Of a DNA stretch of 64,000 bases, positions 36,447 to 45,704 are shown in pieces (position 1 is the stretch's first letter; each line of letters begins with the position of its first letter). Location of the stretch: contig NZ_JASERT010000001.1 in the NCBI RefSeq assembly GCF_030027245.1, forward strand, positions 1-64,000, written 5' to 3'. The notes under the pieces were generated by a model. That model saw only the letters and a list, made by a program, of their open reading frames with translations. It did not search any database and was not told the DNA's origin. Both the position numbers and the translations under genes were made by a program. Source of the DNA: Asticcacaulis sp. EMRT-3. Its GTDB lineage: Bacteria > Pseudomonadota > Alphaproteobacteria > Caulobacterales > Caulobacteraceae.

Positions 36447-36728
36447 CTAACGATCCTCCCGCATATGCCAGATGCGCAGAATAATCAGTTCATCCGCGGC
36501 GATTTCATAACGCACCTCATAATCGCCAATGACAAGTGAGCGCACCTCACGCGGCGCATAGTCATCAAGCCTGAGGCCTTTTTGCGGATATTCGGGCAAG
36601 GTCTTGATGGCGGCATCCAGCATCTTCACGATACGTTTGGCGGCATCAGGATTGACCGCTTTCAGGAAGGCATGGAGACGCAGGAGATCACGCTGCGAAA
36701 CCGACAGCCAGCGCAGACGCACCGCCAT
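36447..36728 (-). CDS. RelE/ParE-family toxin
   Basis: 93 residues. ParE/RelE fold pattern: an N-terminal strand and helix pair (LSVSQRDLLRLHAFL), AAKRIVKMLDAAIKTLPEYPQKG, VRSLVIGDYEVRYEIA and LIILRIWHMRED, with the C-terminal R..H typical of ParE/RelE. The gene starts at the last base of the antitoxin stop codon. Whether it targets gyrase (ParE) or ribosome-bound mRNA (RelE) cannot be told from sequence. Confidence 0.85.
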   Translation of the reverse strand: MAVRLRWLSVSQRDLLRLHAFLKAVNPDAAKRIVKMLDAAIKTLPEYPQKGLRLDDYAPREVRSLVIGDYEVRYEIAADELIILRIWHMREDR

Positions 36729-36961
36729 TAGTCGAGCCCGTCAATCCAGGCATCAATCACACCCTGTTCGACAAACTGGCCCTCATCGACCTCTTTCAAG
36801 GCCTCCAACGTCATCTGATGATGCCTGTCTTCGAGGCTGATCCAGGATTGCAGGGCCTGTTTGATAATCCAGCCGCGCGGTCGCTCCAGCCGTTCGGCAG
36901 CGGCATCGACAGCTTCGGCCAGCTCAATTGGTATATGGGCGGTAACGGTACGGGTCTGCAT
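36728..36961 (-). CDS. Ribbon-helix-helix (CopG-type) antitoxin
   Basis: 77 residues. N-terminal RHH DNA-binding motif (TVTAHIPIELAEAVDAAAERLERPRG with WIIKQALQSW), then a charged C-terminal toxin-binding helix (LEALKEVDEGQFVEQGVIDAW). It precedes the toxin with a one-base overlap, the standard order for autoregulated parDE/relBE modules. Confidence 0.85.
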   Translation of the reverse strand: MQTRTVTAHIPIELAEAVDAAAERLERPRGWIIKQALQSWISLEDRHHQMTLEALKEVDEGQFVEQGVIDAWIDGLD

Positions 36962-37039
36962 AACGGATCTCGAACGGAAACTTACATCAGTGTCCGCTCT
37001 TAATCAGGTTTCGTCAATCCGATTAAAAGTGATTTTTCG

Positions 37040-39703
37040 TCAGTCCGGCACGTAGTTGAGGATCGGTGACAGCCAGCGCTCGGCTTCATCAACCTGCCAG
37101 CCCTTGCGGCGGGCATAGTCGGCTACCTGATCCTTTTCGATCTTGCCGACGCCGAAATAATGGGCCTTCGGATGGGCGAAATAGAGGCCCGAAACCGAGG
37201 CCGCAGGCGTCATGGCCAGCGATTCCGTCAGTTCCATACCGGTGCGGGCCGGCGCATCGAGCAGATCGAACAGGGTCCATTTTTCCGTATGGTCGGGCTG
37301 GGCCGGATAGCCGGGCGCGGGCCGGATGCCGCGATATTTTTCACCGATCAGATCTTCGACGGCTAAGGTTTCGTCGGGCGCATAGCCCCACAGTTCGCGC
37401 CGCACCCTTACATGCAGGGCCTCGGCGAAGGCTTCGGCCAGCCGGTCAGCCAGGGCCGTGGCGAGGATGGCGTTATAATCATCGCCCGCCGCCTTGAATT
37501 TTTGCGCCATCTCCATCTGGCCGTGGCCCGCCGTGACGGCGAAACCGCCGATCCAGTCGGGCGTGCCATATGGTGCGATGAAATCGGACAGAGCCGCATT
37601 GCTCTGATCGGCGCGCGGCTTCTTCATCTGCTGACGCAGGCTGTGCAACACGGCGATCGGTTCGCCGCGTTCCTCGTCGCCATAGACCTCAATATCGTCG
37701 TCATCCGTGGCATTGGCGGGCCAGAAACCGACCACGCCGGACGCCGTGTACCATTTTTCGTCGATGATCTGCTTCAGCATATCTTGCGCGTCTTTGAAAA
37801 GCTCGCGCGCCGCCTCGCCGACGATCTCATCATCCAGAATGGCCGGATATTTGCCCGCCAGTTCCCAGGTCGAGAAGAACGGCGTCCAGTCGATATAGTC
37901 GGCCAGATCGTGCAGATCATAGGGCGAGAAGGTCTTCAGGCCCAGAAACGACGGCTTGACCGGCGGCTCGGCCTGCCAGTCGATCCTGAAGCGATTGGCG
38001 CGCGCCTCGATAAGCGATGAGCGCGGCTGGGAGTTGCCCTTGCCATAGGCTTCGCGCACCCGCACATAATCGGCCTTGGTCTGGGCCTTGAAATCCGCGC
38101 TTTCCGTGTCGCTGAGCAGGTTCGACACCACGCCGACGGCGCGCGAAGCATCGAGCACATAGACCACCTGATTATTGTGGTAGCCCGGCTCGATCTTGAC
38201 CGCCGTATGGGTTTTCGAGGTGGTGGCCCCGCCGATCAGCAGCGGAATATCGAAGCCCTGACGCTGCATCTCACGCGCCACGAACACCATCTCGTCGAGC
38301 GACGGCGTGATCAGGCCGGACAGCCCGATCATATCGACCTTGTGCGCCTTCGCCTCAGCCAGAATCCGGTCGGCAGGCACCATGACGCCGAGGTCGATCA
38401 CTTCGTAATTGTTACATTGCAGCACGACGCCGACGATATTCTTGCCGATGTCGTGGACATCGCCCTTCACCGTCGCCATCAGGATCTTGCCCGCCGCCTG
38501 ATAGGTGCCGCCACCAGCCACATGCAGGGCCTTTTCGGCCTCCATGAACGGCATCAGCCAGGCCACGGACTGCTTCATCACGCGGGCCGATTTGACCACC
38601 TGCGGCAGGAACATCTTGCCCGAACCGAACAGGTCACCAACCACATTCATCCCGGCCATCAACGGCCCTTCAATGACGTGCAAAGGCCGCTCAGCAGCCA
38701 ACCGCGCCTCCTCGGTATCGGCGTCGATAAATTCCGTAATGCCATGCACCAGGGCGTGCGACAGGCGCTCTTCCACCGTGCCTTCGCGCCAGGCCAGATT
38801 GACCACCGGCGCCACACCCTTTTCGCCTTTGTATTTCGGGGCGATCTCCACCAGATATTCGGTATTGGTAATATTATGGCGCTGCTGGCGATTGAGGATC
38901 ACATCCTCGACCGCCTGACGCAGTTCGGGGTTGATGTCGTCATAGACCGGCAGGTCACCGGCATTGACGATGCCCATATCCATGCCCGCCTGGATGGCAT
39001 AGTAGAGAAAAACGCTGTGGATGGCGCGGCGCACCGGTTCATTGCCACGGAACGAGAAGGACACGTTCGACACGCCGCCCGAAATGCGCGCATAGGGCAA
39101 ATTGGCCTTGATGACCTTGACGGCCTCGATGAAATCGACAGCGTAATTATTATGCTCGTCGATGCCGGTGGCGACCGCAAAGATATTGGGATCGAAGATA
39201 ATATCTTCCGGCGGAAAACCGACCTCATCGACCAGCACGCGATAGGCCTTGGTGCAGATTTCGATCTTGCGCGCCGCCGTATCGGCCTGACCGATCTCGT
39301 CAAAGGCCATCACCACCACGGCTGCGCCATAGCGCATACAGGCGCGGGCCTGTTCCTTAAACTTATCAAGCCCTTCCTTCATCGAGATCGAATTGACGAT
39401 GGCCTTGCCCTGCACGCATTTCAGACCGGCTTCGATCACCTCCCATTTCGAGGAGTCAATCATCACCGGCACGCGGGCAATATCAGGTTCGGCGGCCATC
39501 AGATTGAGGAAGGTGCGCATGGCCACGGCCGAATCGAGCAGGCCTTCGTCCATATTGACGTCGATCACCTGCGCCCCGGCCTCGACCTGCTGGCGCGCCA
39601 CGGCCAGAGCCGCCGTGTAATCGCCCTCGACGATCAGTTTCTTGAACTTGGCCGAGCCGGTGACATTGGTGCGTTCGCCGATATTGATAAAAACAGGAGT
39701 CAA
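37040..39703 (-). CDS. metH: Methionine synthase, C-terminal half (pterin-binding, B12-binding and activation domains)
   Basis: 887 residues. Corresponds to MetH after the homocysteine-binding domain. Residues ~1-260 bind methyltetrahydrofolate ([23 protein letters not shown]-like [10 protein letters not shown]). Residues ~315-550 form the cobalamin cap and domain with [10 protein letters not shown] (His ligand) and [13 protein letters not shown]. Residues ~600-880 form the activation domain ([48 protein letters not shown]). Methylcobalamin-dependent methyl transfer to homocysteine requires the separate N-half at 40696. It overlaps the ddl-like gene by four bases. Confidence 0.94.
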   Translation of the reverse strand: MTPVFINIGERTNVTGSAKFKKLIVEGDYTAALAVARQQVEAGAQVIDVNMDEGLLDSAVAMRTFLNLMAAEPDIARVPVMIDSSKWEVIEAGLKCVQGKAIVNSISMKEGLDKFKEQARACMRYGAAVVVMAFDEIGQADTAARKIEICTKAYRVLVDEVGFPPEDIIFDPNIFAVATGIDEHNNYAVDFIEAVKVIKANLPYARISGGVSNVSFSFRGNEPVRRAIHSVFLYYAIQAGMDMGIVNAGDLPVYDDINPELRQAVEDVILNRQQRHNITNTEYLVEIAPKYKGEKGVAPVVNLAWREGTVEERLSHALVHGITEFIDADTEEARLAAERPLHVIEGPLMAGMNVVGDLFGSGKMFLPQVVKSARVMKQSVAWLMPFMEAEKALHVAGGGTYQAAGKILMATVKGDVHDIGKNIVGVVLQCNNYEVIDLGVMVPADRILAEAKAHKVDMIGLSGLITPSLDEMVFVAREMQRQGFDIPLLIGGATTSKTHTAVKIEPGYHNNQVVYVLDASRAVGVVSNLLSDTESADFKAQTKADYVRVREAYGKGNSQPRSSLIEARANRFRIDWQAEPPVKPSFLGLKTFSPYDLHDLADYIDWTPFFSTWELAGKYPAILDDEIVGEAARELFKDAQDMLKQIIDEKWYTASGVVGFWPANATDDDDIEVYGDEERGEPIAVLHSLRQQMKKPRADQSNAALSDFIAPYGTPDWIGGFAVTAGHGQMEMAQKFKAAGDDYNAILATALADRLAEAFAEALHVRVRRELWGYAPDETLAVEDLIGEKYRGIRPAPGYPAQPDHTEKWTLFDLLDAPARTGMELTESLAMTPAASVSGLYFAHPKAHYFGVGKIEKDQVADYARRKGWQVDEAERWLSPILNYVPD

Positions 39704-40692
39704 AGCACCGTCCTCTTAATAGCCAGTTCGATCTGCCCATGCAGGAAATCGACAAAATCAATGCCCTGCGCCTTGAGCGACTTCGGATAGAGCGAGGCGC
39801 GGGTCAGCCCCGGCAGGGTGTTGGTTTCCAGATAGACCGGCCCGTTCTGGCCGATGATGAAATCGGAGCGCGAATAGCCACGGCACGACAGGGCCTTGTG
39901 CGCGAGGATGGCCAGACGCTGCAAATCAACATTGATTTCAGGCGCAAACCGCGCCGGGCAGATTTCCTGCGTGCTGCCCGCCAGATATTTGCTCTCATAA
40001 TCAAAGCTGCCCGACGCGGTGATGATCTCGACCGGCGGCAGGGCGATCAGCGCGCCATCGGCCTGTTCCAGCACGCCGCACGTCGATTCATGCCCGCTGA
40101 TAAACGGCTCGATCACATAGGCTTCGCGCAGGGCCGCCCGACGCACCGCCACCAGATCCTGCGCCGATTGCACAAACATCAGACCGTAGCTCGAACCTTC
40201 CTGAGTCGGCTTGGCCACCAGCTTGCCATAATGGGTCAGCGCCTCATCGGCTTCATCGAGCGTCAGCGTGGCGGGCGATCCCACCCCGGCCAGACCGGCA
40301 AAGCGCTTGGCGGCGGTCTTGTCAAAAGCGAGGTGCGAGGCCGCCGAGCCGGAGCCGGTAAACGGGATGCCCCGCTGCTCACACAAGACCTGAAACTCGC
40401 CGTTTTCGGGCGCGCCGCCATGCAGGCCCAGCACCAGAACGCGATCCTCCGCCGCCGCCCGGTCAAGCGCCTGAGGCAGGGGGCCGAGCAACGCCCCATC
40501 AGCCCGGAAAGCCACCTCAAACGGCCGCTCATGGCCCAGCACCGCCTCGCGCGACGCTGCATAGACGCGGTCATCGGCGTCCCAGAACCACAGCTCGGCG
40601 TCCGGCAGGGCTTCGGTCAGGGCCTGGGTGGTGGCCACGGCCACCAGACGCTCGCGGCCATTGCCGCCGAAAAGGATCGTCGTCTTCATCAC
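39700..40692 (-). CDS. D-alanine--D-alanine ligase-like ATP-grasp protein
   Basis: 330 residues. Ddl pattern: [13 protein letters not shown] at the N-terminus (in place of LFGGRSAEREVS), [32 protein letters not shown], the ATP-grasp segment [14 protein letters not shown], Glu in [31 protein letters not shown] and [20 protein letters not shown] with metal ligands. It would supply D-Ala-D-Ala to MurF. It is coupled to metH on both sides (three-base gap upstream, four-base overlap downstream). The N-terminal loop differs from canonical Ddl, so another D-Ala-X or amino-acid ligase activity is possible. Confidence 0.83.
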   Translation of the reverse strand: MMKTTILFGGNGRERLVAVATTQALTEALPDAELWFWDADDRVYAASREAVLGHERPFEVAFRADGALLGPLPQALDRAAAEDRVLVLGLHGGAPENGEFQVLCEQRGIPFTGSGSAASHLAFDKTAAKRFAGLAGVGSPATLTLDEADEALTHYGKLVAKPTQEGSSYGLMFVQSAQDLVAVRRAALREAYVIEPFISGHESTCGVLEQADGALIALPPVEIITASGSFDYESKYLAGSTQEICPARFAPEINVDLQRLAILAHKALSCRGYSRSDFIIGQNGPVYLETNTLPGLTRASLYPKSLKAQGIDFVDFLHGQIELAIKRTVL

Positions 40693-40695
40693 GGC

Positions 40696-41775
40696 TCAGA
40701 TCAGTTCAAAAGGTTCCAGCCCGGACAGGCGCAGGGCCTTGGGGCGTTCGGGAATGGCGCGCGGCGTAATGCCACGCACCTCGTCGGCCACATGCTTTAT
40801 GTGATCGGGCGTGGTGCCGCAACAGCCGCCGAGGATATTGACGATGCCGTCCTTCGCCCATTCGTGCAGTTCGTGGGCGGTTTCGTGTGGTTGTTCGTCA
40901 TACTGGCCCATCGCATTGGGCAGTCCGGCATTGGGATAGGCGGCCACCAGACAATCGGCGACACGCGCCAGATCGGCAATATGCGGACGCATCAGATCGG
41001 CCCCCAGCGCGCAGTTAAAGCCAATAGCGAAAGGCTTGGCGTGGCGCACACTGTTCCAGAAGGCCTCGGCGGTCTGGCCCGACAAAGTGCGTCCCGAACG
41101 GTCGGTGATCGTGCCCGAAATCCAGATCGGCAGCTTATCTTGCGGAGTCTTTTCCAGTGTGGCGTCTTCGAGATCGAGAATCGCCTTGATCGCCGCCTTG
41201 CAATTCAGCGTGTCGGTGATGGTTTCGATCAGATAGAGATCGACCCCGCCCTCATACAGCGCCGCCACCTGTTCGCGGTAGGCCTGATAGACCTGATCAA
41301 ACGTGACCAGCCGCGCGCCGGGATCATTAACGTCCGACGACATGGACAGCATCTTGTTGAGCGGCCCGATCGAGCCGGCCACAAAGCGCGGCTTATGCGG
41401 CTCTTTCTGCGTCCATTCATCGGCCACCTGACGGGCGATTTTTGCACCCTCGCGGTTGATGTCGATCACCGCTTGCAGGTCGAGATGATAGTCGTCCTGG
41501 GCGATGGTCGTGGCCGAAAAGGTGTTGGTTTCGGAAATATCGGCGCCGGCGGCGTAATATTGATCATGCAGGTCGGCGATGATGTCGGGTCGCGTCAGGC
41601 ACAATATATCGTTATTGCCCTTGAGCTGGCTCTGGTGATCCTTAAAGCGCTCGCCACGAAAATCGGCCTCCTCCAGCTCGCGGCGCTGGATCATCACGCC
41701 CCAGGAGCCATCCAGGATCAGCACGCGCTCTTTGGCGGCGGCTTTCAGGGCTGCGATGCGGTCTGTGCGGTTCAT
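40696..41775 (-). CDS. metH: Methionine synthase, N-terminal homocysteine-binding half
   Basis: 359 residues from the ATG at 41775 (AGGAA seven bases upstream). The homocysteine S-methyltransferase domain: [40 protein letters not shown], and zinc ligands in GFNCALGAD and [12 protein letters not shown]. The natural C-terminus after [10 protein letters not shown] ends where the pterin domain begins in full-length MetH, so this is a genuine split, as known in several alphaproteobacteria, not a frameshift. A ddl-like gene separates the two halves. Confidence 0.94.
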   Translation of the reverse strand: MNRTDRIAALKAAAKERVLILDGSWGVMIQRRELEEADFRGERFKDHQSQLKGNNDILCLTRPDIIADLHDQYYAAGADISETNTFSATTIAQDDYHLDLQAVIDINREGAKIARQVADEWTQKEPHKPRFVAGSIGPLNKMLSMSSDVNDPGARLVTFDQVYQAYREQVAALYEGGVDLYLIETITDTLNCKAAIKAILDLEDATLEKTPQDKLPIWISGTITDRSGRTLSGQTAEAFWNSVRHAKPFAIGFNCALGADLMRPHIADLARVADCLVAAYPNAGLPNAMGQYDEQPHETAHELHEWAKDGIVNILGGCCGTTPDHIKHVADEVRGITPRAIPERPKALRLSGLEPFELI

Positions 41776-41801
41776 GATTGTATTCCTGCATAAAGAAAGC
41801 C

Positions 41802-41948
41802 AGCCCCCCCACCACCACATCTCACCGCTTCGCGGTTCGTACGATCCCCTTCTCCGGCATAGCCGGGGAGATTCAAGAAAAATCTACCTCCCCAACTTGT
41901 TGGGGAGGGGGACCACGAGCCAAGGGCGAAGTGGTGGTGGGGGGGCTT
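41802..41948. repeat. GGGGAGG-type interspersed element with long terminal inverted repeats
   Basis: Ends GCCCCCCCACCACCAC (41803-41818) and GTGGTGGTGGGGGGGC (41932-41946) are complementary. Inside are CTCCGGCATAGCCGGGGAG and CCTCCCCAACTTGTTGGGGAGG hairpins. It fills the gap between metF and the metH N-half. Confidence 0.8.
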
Positions 41949-41959
41949 ACTTGAGATAA

Positions 41960-42895
41960 TCACGCTGAGGCCACCTTCAGCCCTAGTATCCGGCAAATGG
42001 CAAAGACCAGATCGGCGCGGTTCAACGTATAGAAATGGAAATCCTCGACGCCCTCGCGCTCAAGGCCAAGACATAGCTCAACCGCCACCGCCGAGGCCAG
42101 CAGTTTGCGCGTTTCGGCGTCATCGTCCAGCCCGTCGAACAGGTTTTCCAGCCAGTCGGGGATGTGGGCGGCGCAGGCGGCGGCCATACGGCGCAGACCT
42201 TTGAAATTGCTGACCGGCATGATGCCCGGCGTCAGGTCGATCTTGATTCCGGCGTCAGCCACGGCGTCACGGTAACGCAAAAAGGTGGCGGGTTCGAAAA
42301 ACAACTGGCTGATGCCGCGCGTCGCTCCGGCATCGACCTTCTGACGCAGCACGTCGAGATCGAAGGCCTTGGACGGCGATTGCGGGTGCTTTTCAGGATA
42401 GACCCCGACACTGACCTCGAAATCGGCGATGCGCCGAATCGCGGCGGTCAGTTCGGTGGCGTTCTGGTAAGCATCATGGCGCGGCGTATAGTCGCCGAAA
42501 CCCGAAGGCGGATCACCGCGCAGGGCCACAATATGGCGCACGCCTGCGTCCCAGTAGCCGCGGATCACCTCATCGACCTCTTCGCGCGACGCCTCCACGC
42601 AGGTCAGGTGGGCGGCGGGCTTAAGATCGGTTTCATCAAGGATGCGCTTGACCGTGCGGTGGGTGCGTTCGCGCGTCGAACCGCCCGCCCCATAGGTCAC
42701 CGACACGAAATCGGGCTTCAGCGGCGCTAAGCGACGGATCGATTCCCACAGGATCGTTTCCATCTCTTCCGTCTTCGGCGGAAAAAACTCGAACGATACT
42801 TTCAGGTTTTGCGCGCCCTCGGCCAGCGAACGGGCAATGGGGGCCAGTTCGGATATGGCCTTGGTCAGCTTGGGATTGAGGCTTGGGCTCATCAT
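41960..42895 (-). CDS. metF: 5,10-Methylenetetrahydrofolate reductase
   Basis: 311 residues. Flavoprotein that makes methyl-THF for MetH. Seen: VSFEFFPPKTEEME near residue 33, FVSVTYGAGGSTRERT, HLTCVEASREEV, IVALRGDPP, SVGVYPEKHPQS, SQLFFEPATF and LTPGIMPVSNF. The start is one of two adjacent ATGs at 42895/42892; the frame upstream runs into the regulator gene and is not metF-like. Order regulator-metF-metH makes a methyl-cycle operon. Confidence 0.94.
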   Translation of the reverse strand: MMSPSLNPKLTKAISELAPIARSLAEGAQNLKVSFEFFPPKTEEMETILWESIRRLAPLKPDFVSVTYGAGGSTRERTHRTVKRILDETDLKPAAHLTCVEASREEVDEVIRGYWDAGVRHIVALRGDPPSGFGDYTPRHDAYQNATELTAAIRRIADFEVSVGVYPEKHPQSPSKAFDLDVLRQKVDAGATRGISQLFFEPATFLRYRDAVADAGIKIDLTPGIMPVSNFKGLRRMAAACAAHIPDWLENLFDGLDDDAETRKLLASAVAVELCLGLEREGVEDFHFYTLNRADLVFAICRILGLKVASA

Positions 42896-42921
42896 CAGTC
42901 TCGAAAAAAATACGGTGAGTG

Positions 42922-43881
42922 TCAGGCGGGCTTGTGCGCCAGCCAGATTTTGACGGTCAGGCCGCCCTGTGTTCTGGGCGGCAGACCCACGGAAACACCG
43001 GGCGTCAGTCCGGCCTGTTTCAGCCAGGCCTGCATGTCTTCGTCGAGCATACCTAGGCGGCGGTGCTGATACTGTTCGCGCATGATTTCGAGCGTATGGT
43101 GCGCGAAATCGGCGATCAGCAGCCGCCCGCCGGGCCGCAGCAGCCGTCCGGCCTCCAGAATGGCGCGGCCCGGATCGGCCAGGAAGTGCAGCACCTGATG
43201 GACGATGACCAGATCGGCCGATTGCCCCGGCAGGCGCGTGTCGTAAATATCGCCGTGACGCAGATCGATATGGCTTAAGCCCGCCTCGAAGGTTTTGGCG
43301 CGGGCGATATTGAGCATGTGCTGCGACAGATCGACCCCGGTGGCGGTTTTCGCCCGCCCGCCCAGCAGGGTCAGCATACGGCCCGAACCCGTGCCCAGAT
43401 CGATCAGCGCCTGACAAGGCGCATCGCCCAATGTATGCAGGATCGCCTTTTCGACATCATCCTCGGAAATATAATGGCTGCGGATCTCGTCCCACTTGGG
43501 GGCGATCGTCTCGAAATAGCCTTCGGCTGAGTTGCGCCGCGTGCGCCGCACGGTTTCGAGATGGTCGAGATCCTCAGCCATCGACTTATCCAGCCGGTCA
43601 AGGATAGCGTCAACCAGAGGGCGGATTGCCGGGGAGGCCGAAAGACGGTAAAACACCCAGGCCCCGTCGGGAAAGCGCTCGATCAGACCGGCTTCATTCA
43701 TCAGCTTGAGGTGGCGCGATATGCGCGGCTGGCTTTGTCCGAGGATCAAAACCAGTTCCATGACCGACAATTCCTCATGCGCCAGCAGGCGCAGCAAACG
43801 CAGGCGCGTGGCCTCACCCGCCGCCTTGAGGGCTTCGAGCAGGGTTGGAAAGCTGGTCTTGGGCAGGGATGCGTTCGCCAT
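42922..43881 (-). CDS. ArsR-family regulator fused to a SAM/SAH-binding methyltransferase domain (SahR-like)
   Basis: 319 residues from the ATG at 43881. Residues ~10-95 are a winged HTH (LKAAGEATRLRLLRLLAHEELS, GQSQPRISRHLKLMNEAGLIE). Residues ~130-310 are a class I methyltransferase fold with LIDLGTGSGRML and the following ATGVDLS. Known alphaproteobacterial regulators of this architecture (SahR) sense S-adenosylhomocysteine and control metF, metH and ahcY. Position as first gene of the met operon and a palindrome just upstream fit this. A TTG 12 codons earlier would place the start inside the palindrome. Confidence 0.85.
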   Translation of the reverse strand: MANASLPKTSFPTLLEALKAAGEATRLRLLRLLAHEELSVMELVLILGQSQPRISRHLKLMNEAGLIERFPDGAWVFYRLSASPAIRPLVDAILDRLDKSMAEDLDHLETVRRTRRNSAEGYFETIAPKWDEIRSHYISEDDVEKAILHTLGDAPCQALIDLGTGSGRMLTLLGGRAKTATGVDLSQHMLNIARAKTFEAGLSHIDLRHGDIYDTRLPGQSADLVIVHQVLHFLADPGRAILEAGRLLRPGGRLLIADFAHHTLEIMREQYQHRRLGMLDEDMQAWLKQAGLTPGVSVGLPPRTQGGLTVKIWLAHKPA

Positions 43882-43884
43882 ATA

Positions 43885-43910
43885 ATCATATAAAGATATG
43901 TTTATATGAT
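43885..43910. promoter_or_regulatory. Candidate operator of the ArsR-methyltransferase regulator
   Basis: ATCATATAAA (43885-43894) and TTTATATGAT (43901-43910) form a perfect 10-bp inverted repeat around GATATG, starting three bases upstream of the regulator's ATG. AT-rich ATATAAA...TTTATAT dyads are typical of ArsR/SahR-type operators. The location implies autoregulation of the whole met operon. Confidence 0.7.
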
Positions 43911-44040
43911 TTTGCAAGTTATTTTTACGCCTTGCAGAATTTACGAACCTTTCTCATCTTAACTGCGTCAGGACGCCGCATGGCAAATCGGTGACGGACA
44001 CGTCATCTTCAACGTACAGAAAAGACATACAGGAAGCTTC

Positions 44041-44406
44041 ATGGCCAGAAAAGGCATCACGCTTGGTAAGGTGCTGGGGCGCGGCATCCGGCGCAAATGC
44101 CCGTGTTGCGGCGAAGCTTCGGCCTTCAAAGGCTATCTGACCGTTGTCGATACCTGCCCGGTGTGCCAGACTCCCTTGAGCCTTTACCCCACGGATGACG
44201 GCCCGGCCTATGTCACCATGATTCTGGTGGGCCATCTGGTCATCGCCCCCACCTTTCTGTTTCCGTTCGTCTGGCACTATCCCCTGCAATTCGTGGTGCC
44301 GGTTCTGGTCGTGGCTCTGGGCCTGCTGACCCTGGTGGCCCTGCCCTTCGTCAAGGGGGCTTTTCTAAGCCTGATATGGTATCTTGGCCTGAAGCAGGCG
44401 CGCTGA
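44041..44406 (+). CDS. DUF983 family protein (zinc-ribbon membrane protein)
   Basis: 121 residues. N-terminal zinc-ribbon-like Cys pairs (KCPCCGEASAF and DTCPVCQTPL), then two membrane segments (~55-75 and ~80-100), the DUF983 layout. Members are often near cytochrome c oxidase assembly genes, but not here. AGGAAG precedes the ATG. It is divergent from the met regulator. Confidence 0.88.
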   Translation: MARKGITLGKVLGRGIRRKCPCCGEASAFKGYLTVVDTCPVCQTPLSLYPTDDGPAYVTMILVGHLVIAPTFLFPFVWHYPLQFVVPVLVVALGLLTLVALPFVKGAFLSLIWYLGLKQAR

Positions 44407-44472
44407 TCAGGCGGCTTGACAACTTAAGGTGCAGGCCACAGACTACCACCTCACCTTGCAGGAGCGTGACAG

Positions 44473-44658
44473 ATGGCCCACAAGTTCGAAATCAGAAAGA
44501 ACAAGGCTGGCGAATTCGTCGCCTATTTTGTCTATAATGGCGAAACCATCTTCTGGACCGAGGGCTATAGCTCCCGGGCCTCGGCGAAAAACGCCATCGA
44601 GTCGGTCAAGAAAAACGGCCCCGCCGCCGAAACGGTCGATACCACGCAAGAGGGCTGA
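44473..44658 (+). CDS. DUF1508 (YegP-like) family protein
   Basis: 61 residues. A single YegP-type repeat: KFEIRKNKAGEFVAYFVYNGETIFWTEGYSSRASAKNAIESVK matches the family pattern F.I.....G.F.w.L...NG..I..Se.Y.s...a...I..v. The fold is a small beta-beta-alpha unit of unknown function. AGGAG occurs ten bases before the ATG. It stands in tandem with the DUF983 gene. Confidence 0.85.
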   Translation: MAHKFEIRKNKAGEFVAYFVYNGETIFWTEGYSSRASAKNAIESVKKNGPAAETVDTTQEG

Positions 44659-44666
44659 AGACAGGC

Positions 44667-44942
44667 TTAGGCCAGTGATAAGGCGTCCTTGATCAGGGCG
44701 ATCGAGCCTTGCGCCTCTTCGGTGCAATCCATCGACAGGCGGTCAATCTCTTCCTGCGCAAAGCTGCGCATGAGTTGAGCGGCCTGCGGCGACAGGGCCA
44801 TCAGGGTGCGGGTGGAGGCGCGCGCCAATGCCAGGGCGGCATCGGCATCAACGAGATTGGCAGTATCACGGGCCACGGCCAAAGCATAAAGGCGGGAGGC
44901 CGCGTTCGGATATGAATTCGCTATCATTTTCTTTTTGGACAT
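44667..44942 (-). CDS. Small Ala-rich helical hypothetical protein
   Basis: 91 residues, ATG at 44942. Predicted all-helical and Ala-rich (ALAVARDTANLVDADAALALARAS), with no signal peptide or membrane segment. Weak upstream ribosome binding site. No family recognised. It ends eight bases from the stop of the convergent DUF1508 gene. A real gene is likely but not certain. Confidence 0.55.
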   Translation of the reverse strand: MSKKKMIANSYPNAASRLYALAVARDTANLVDADAALALARASTRTLMALSPQAAQLMRSFAQEEIDRLSMDCTEEAQGSIALIKDALSLA

Positions 44943-45274
44943 GCAGTTGAAACCAACTCTTTACAGAGCCTGACTATCGGCGCTGAACTACACACACGAC
45001 GGGTTCAGGCCGTACGCTACGCTTAACTGGAAGATGAAATAGAAATATAGTGGCGATGACCACGAAAACCAGACGGGAGCCCATTACCGGCTTTCAGGCT
45101 TACAAGCGTCATCTAATTGTAATGTCACGACTTTACGGCGAGTAGGCGCTATAAAATTTCAACAGACGGCAATAATAGCGAAAAACTCTTATGGTAGCGC
45201 TACCGTACGCAATAATATTTCACAGAAAAAGAAAATATTTCGTTTTTTGACCATCGCCTCCAGCGGCATACAAC
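44943..45274. other. Gene-free AT-richer stretch before the tandem repeats
   Basis: About 330 bases of lower GC than the surroundings. No credible coding frame. It contains an isolated LacI-type operator (45192-45205) and T/A-rich tracts up to the tandem array. It may be a remnant promoter region of a lost gene. Confidence 0.5.
45192..45205. promoter_or_regulatory. Orphan LacI-family-type operator TGGTAGCGCTACCG
   Basis: The 12-bp palindrome GGTAGCGCTACC with central GCGC matches the LacI/GalR family consensus seen before TonB receptor and sugar genes in Caulobacterales. No LacI-type regulator or sugar gene is present in the window, and the nearest flanking genes are not obvious targets. Confidence 0.5.
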
Positions 45275-45613
45275 CTCCAGAGCAACGAGCGTTTCATTTG
45301 ACTTACAAATTGAAGGCGAGATGCGGAAAAACGTAAAATGTAGAGTGGGTTGCATGCCTTTGACCGATTCAATCAGAATGCAAACCGCTCCAGAGCAACG
45401 AGCGTTTCATTTGACTTACAAATTGAAGGCGAGATGCGGGAAAACGTAAAATATAGAGTGGGTTGCATGCCTTTGACCGATTCAATCAGAATGCAAACCG
45501 CTCCAGAGCAACGAGCGTTTCATTTGACTTACAAATTGAAGGCGAGATGCGGGAAAACGTAAAATGGAGAGCGGTTTGCATGCCTTTGACCAATTCAATC
45601 AGAATGCAAACCG
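45275..45613. repeat. Three tandem 113-bp repeats (palindromic-element array)
   Basis: Units at 45275-45387, 45388-45500 and 45501-45613, each starting CTCCAGAGCAACGAGCG and ending ATGCAAACCG. They differ at only a few positions. Within a unit AGAGCGGTTTGCAT and ATGCAAACCGCTCT are complementary, giving a hairpin around the CCTTTGACC segment; the array as a whole is bounded by CCAGAGC and GCTCTGG. One more copy is at 63654. Confidence 0.92.
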
Positions 45614-45629
45614 CTCTGGTGCGAAAACG

Positions 45630-45657
45630 AAAAAAACTGCGCTTTTTTAGAGCGCAG
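45630..45657 (-). terminator. Rho-independent terminator of rpoH
   Basis: On the minus strand CTGCGCT-CTAAAAA-AGCGCAG is followed by seven T residues, about 80 bases after the rpoH stop codon. Confidence 0.82.
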
Positions 45658-45704
45658 CCCAAGTTCCAAATCTTGGTTATGATCATTGATCTATGCGTCC
45701 TGTG

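Noticed and set aside
38177..41793. Very long plus-strand open frames (537 and 684 codons) opposite the metH halves and ddl
   Set aside because: Shadow frames of GC-rich coding sequence; the minus-strand genes are complete and conserved.
41776..41959. SAM or B12 riboswitch before metH
   Set aside because: The gap is occupied by a palindromic element with G/C-rich arms; I find no B12-box or SAM-II type core.
45275..45613. CRISPR array
   Set aside because: The repeats are 113 bp, contiguous with no spacers, and there are no cas genes.
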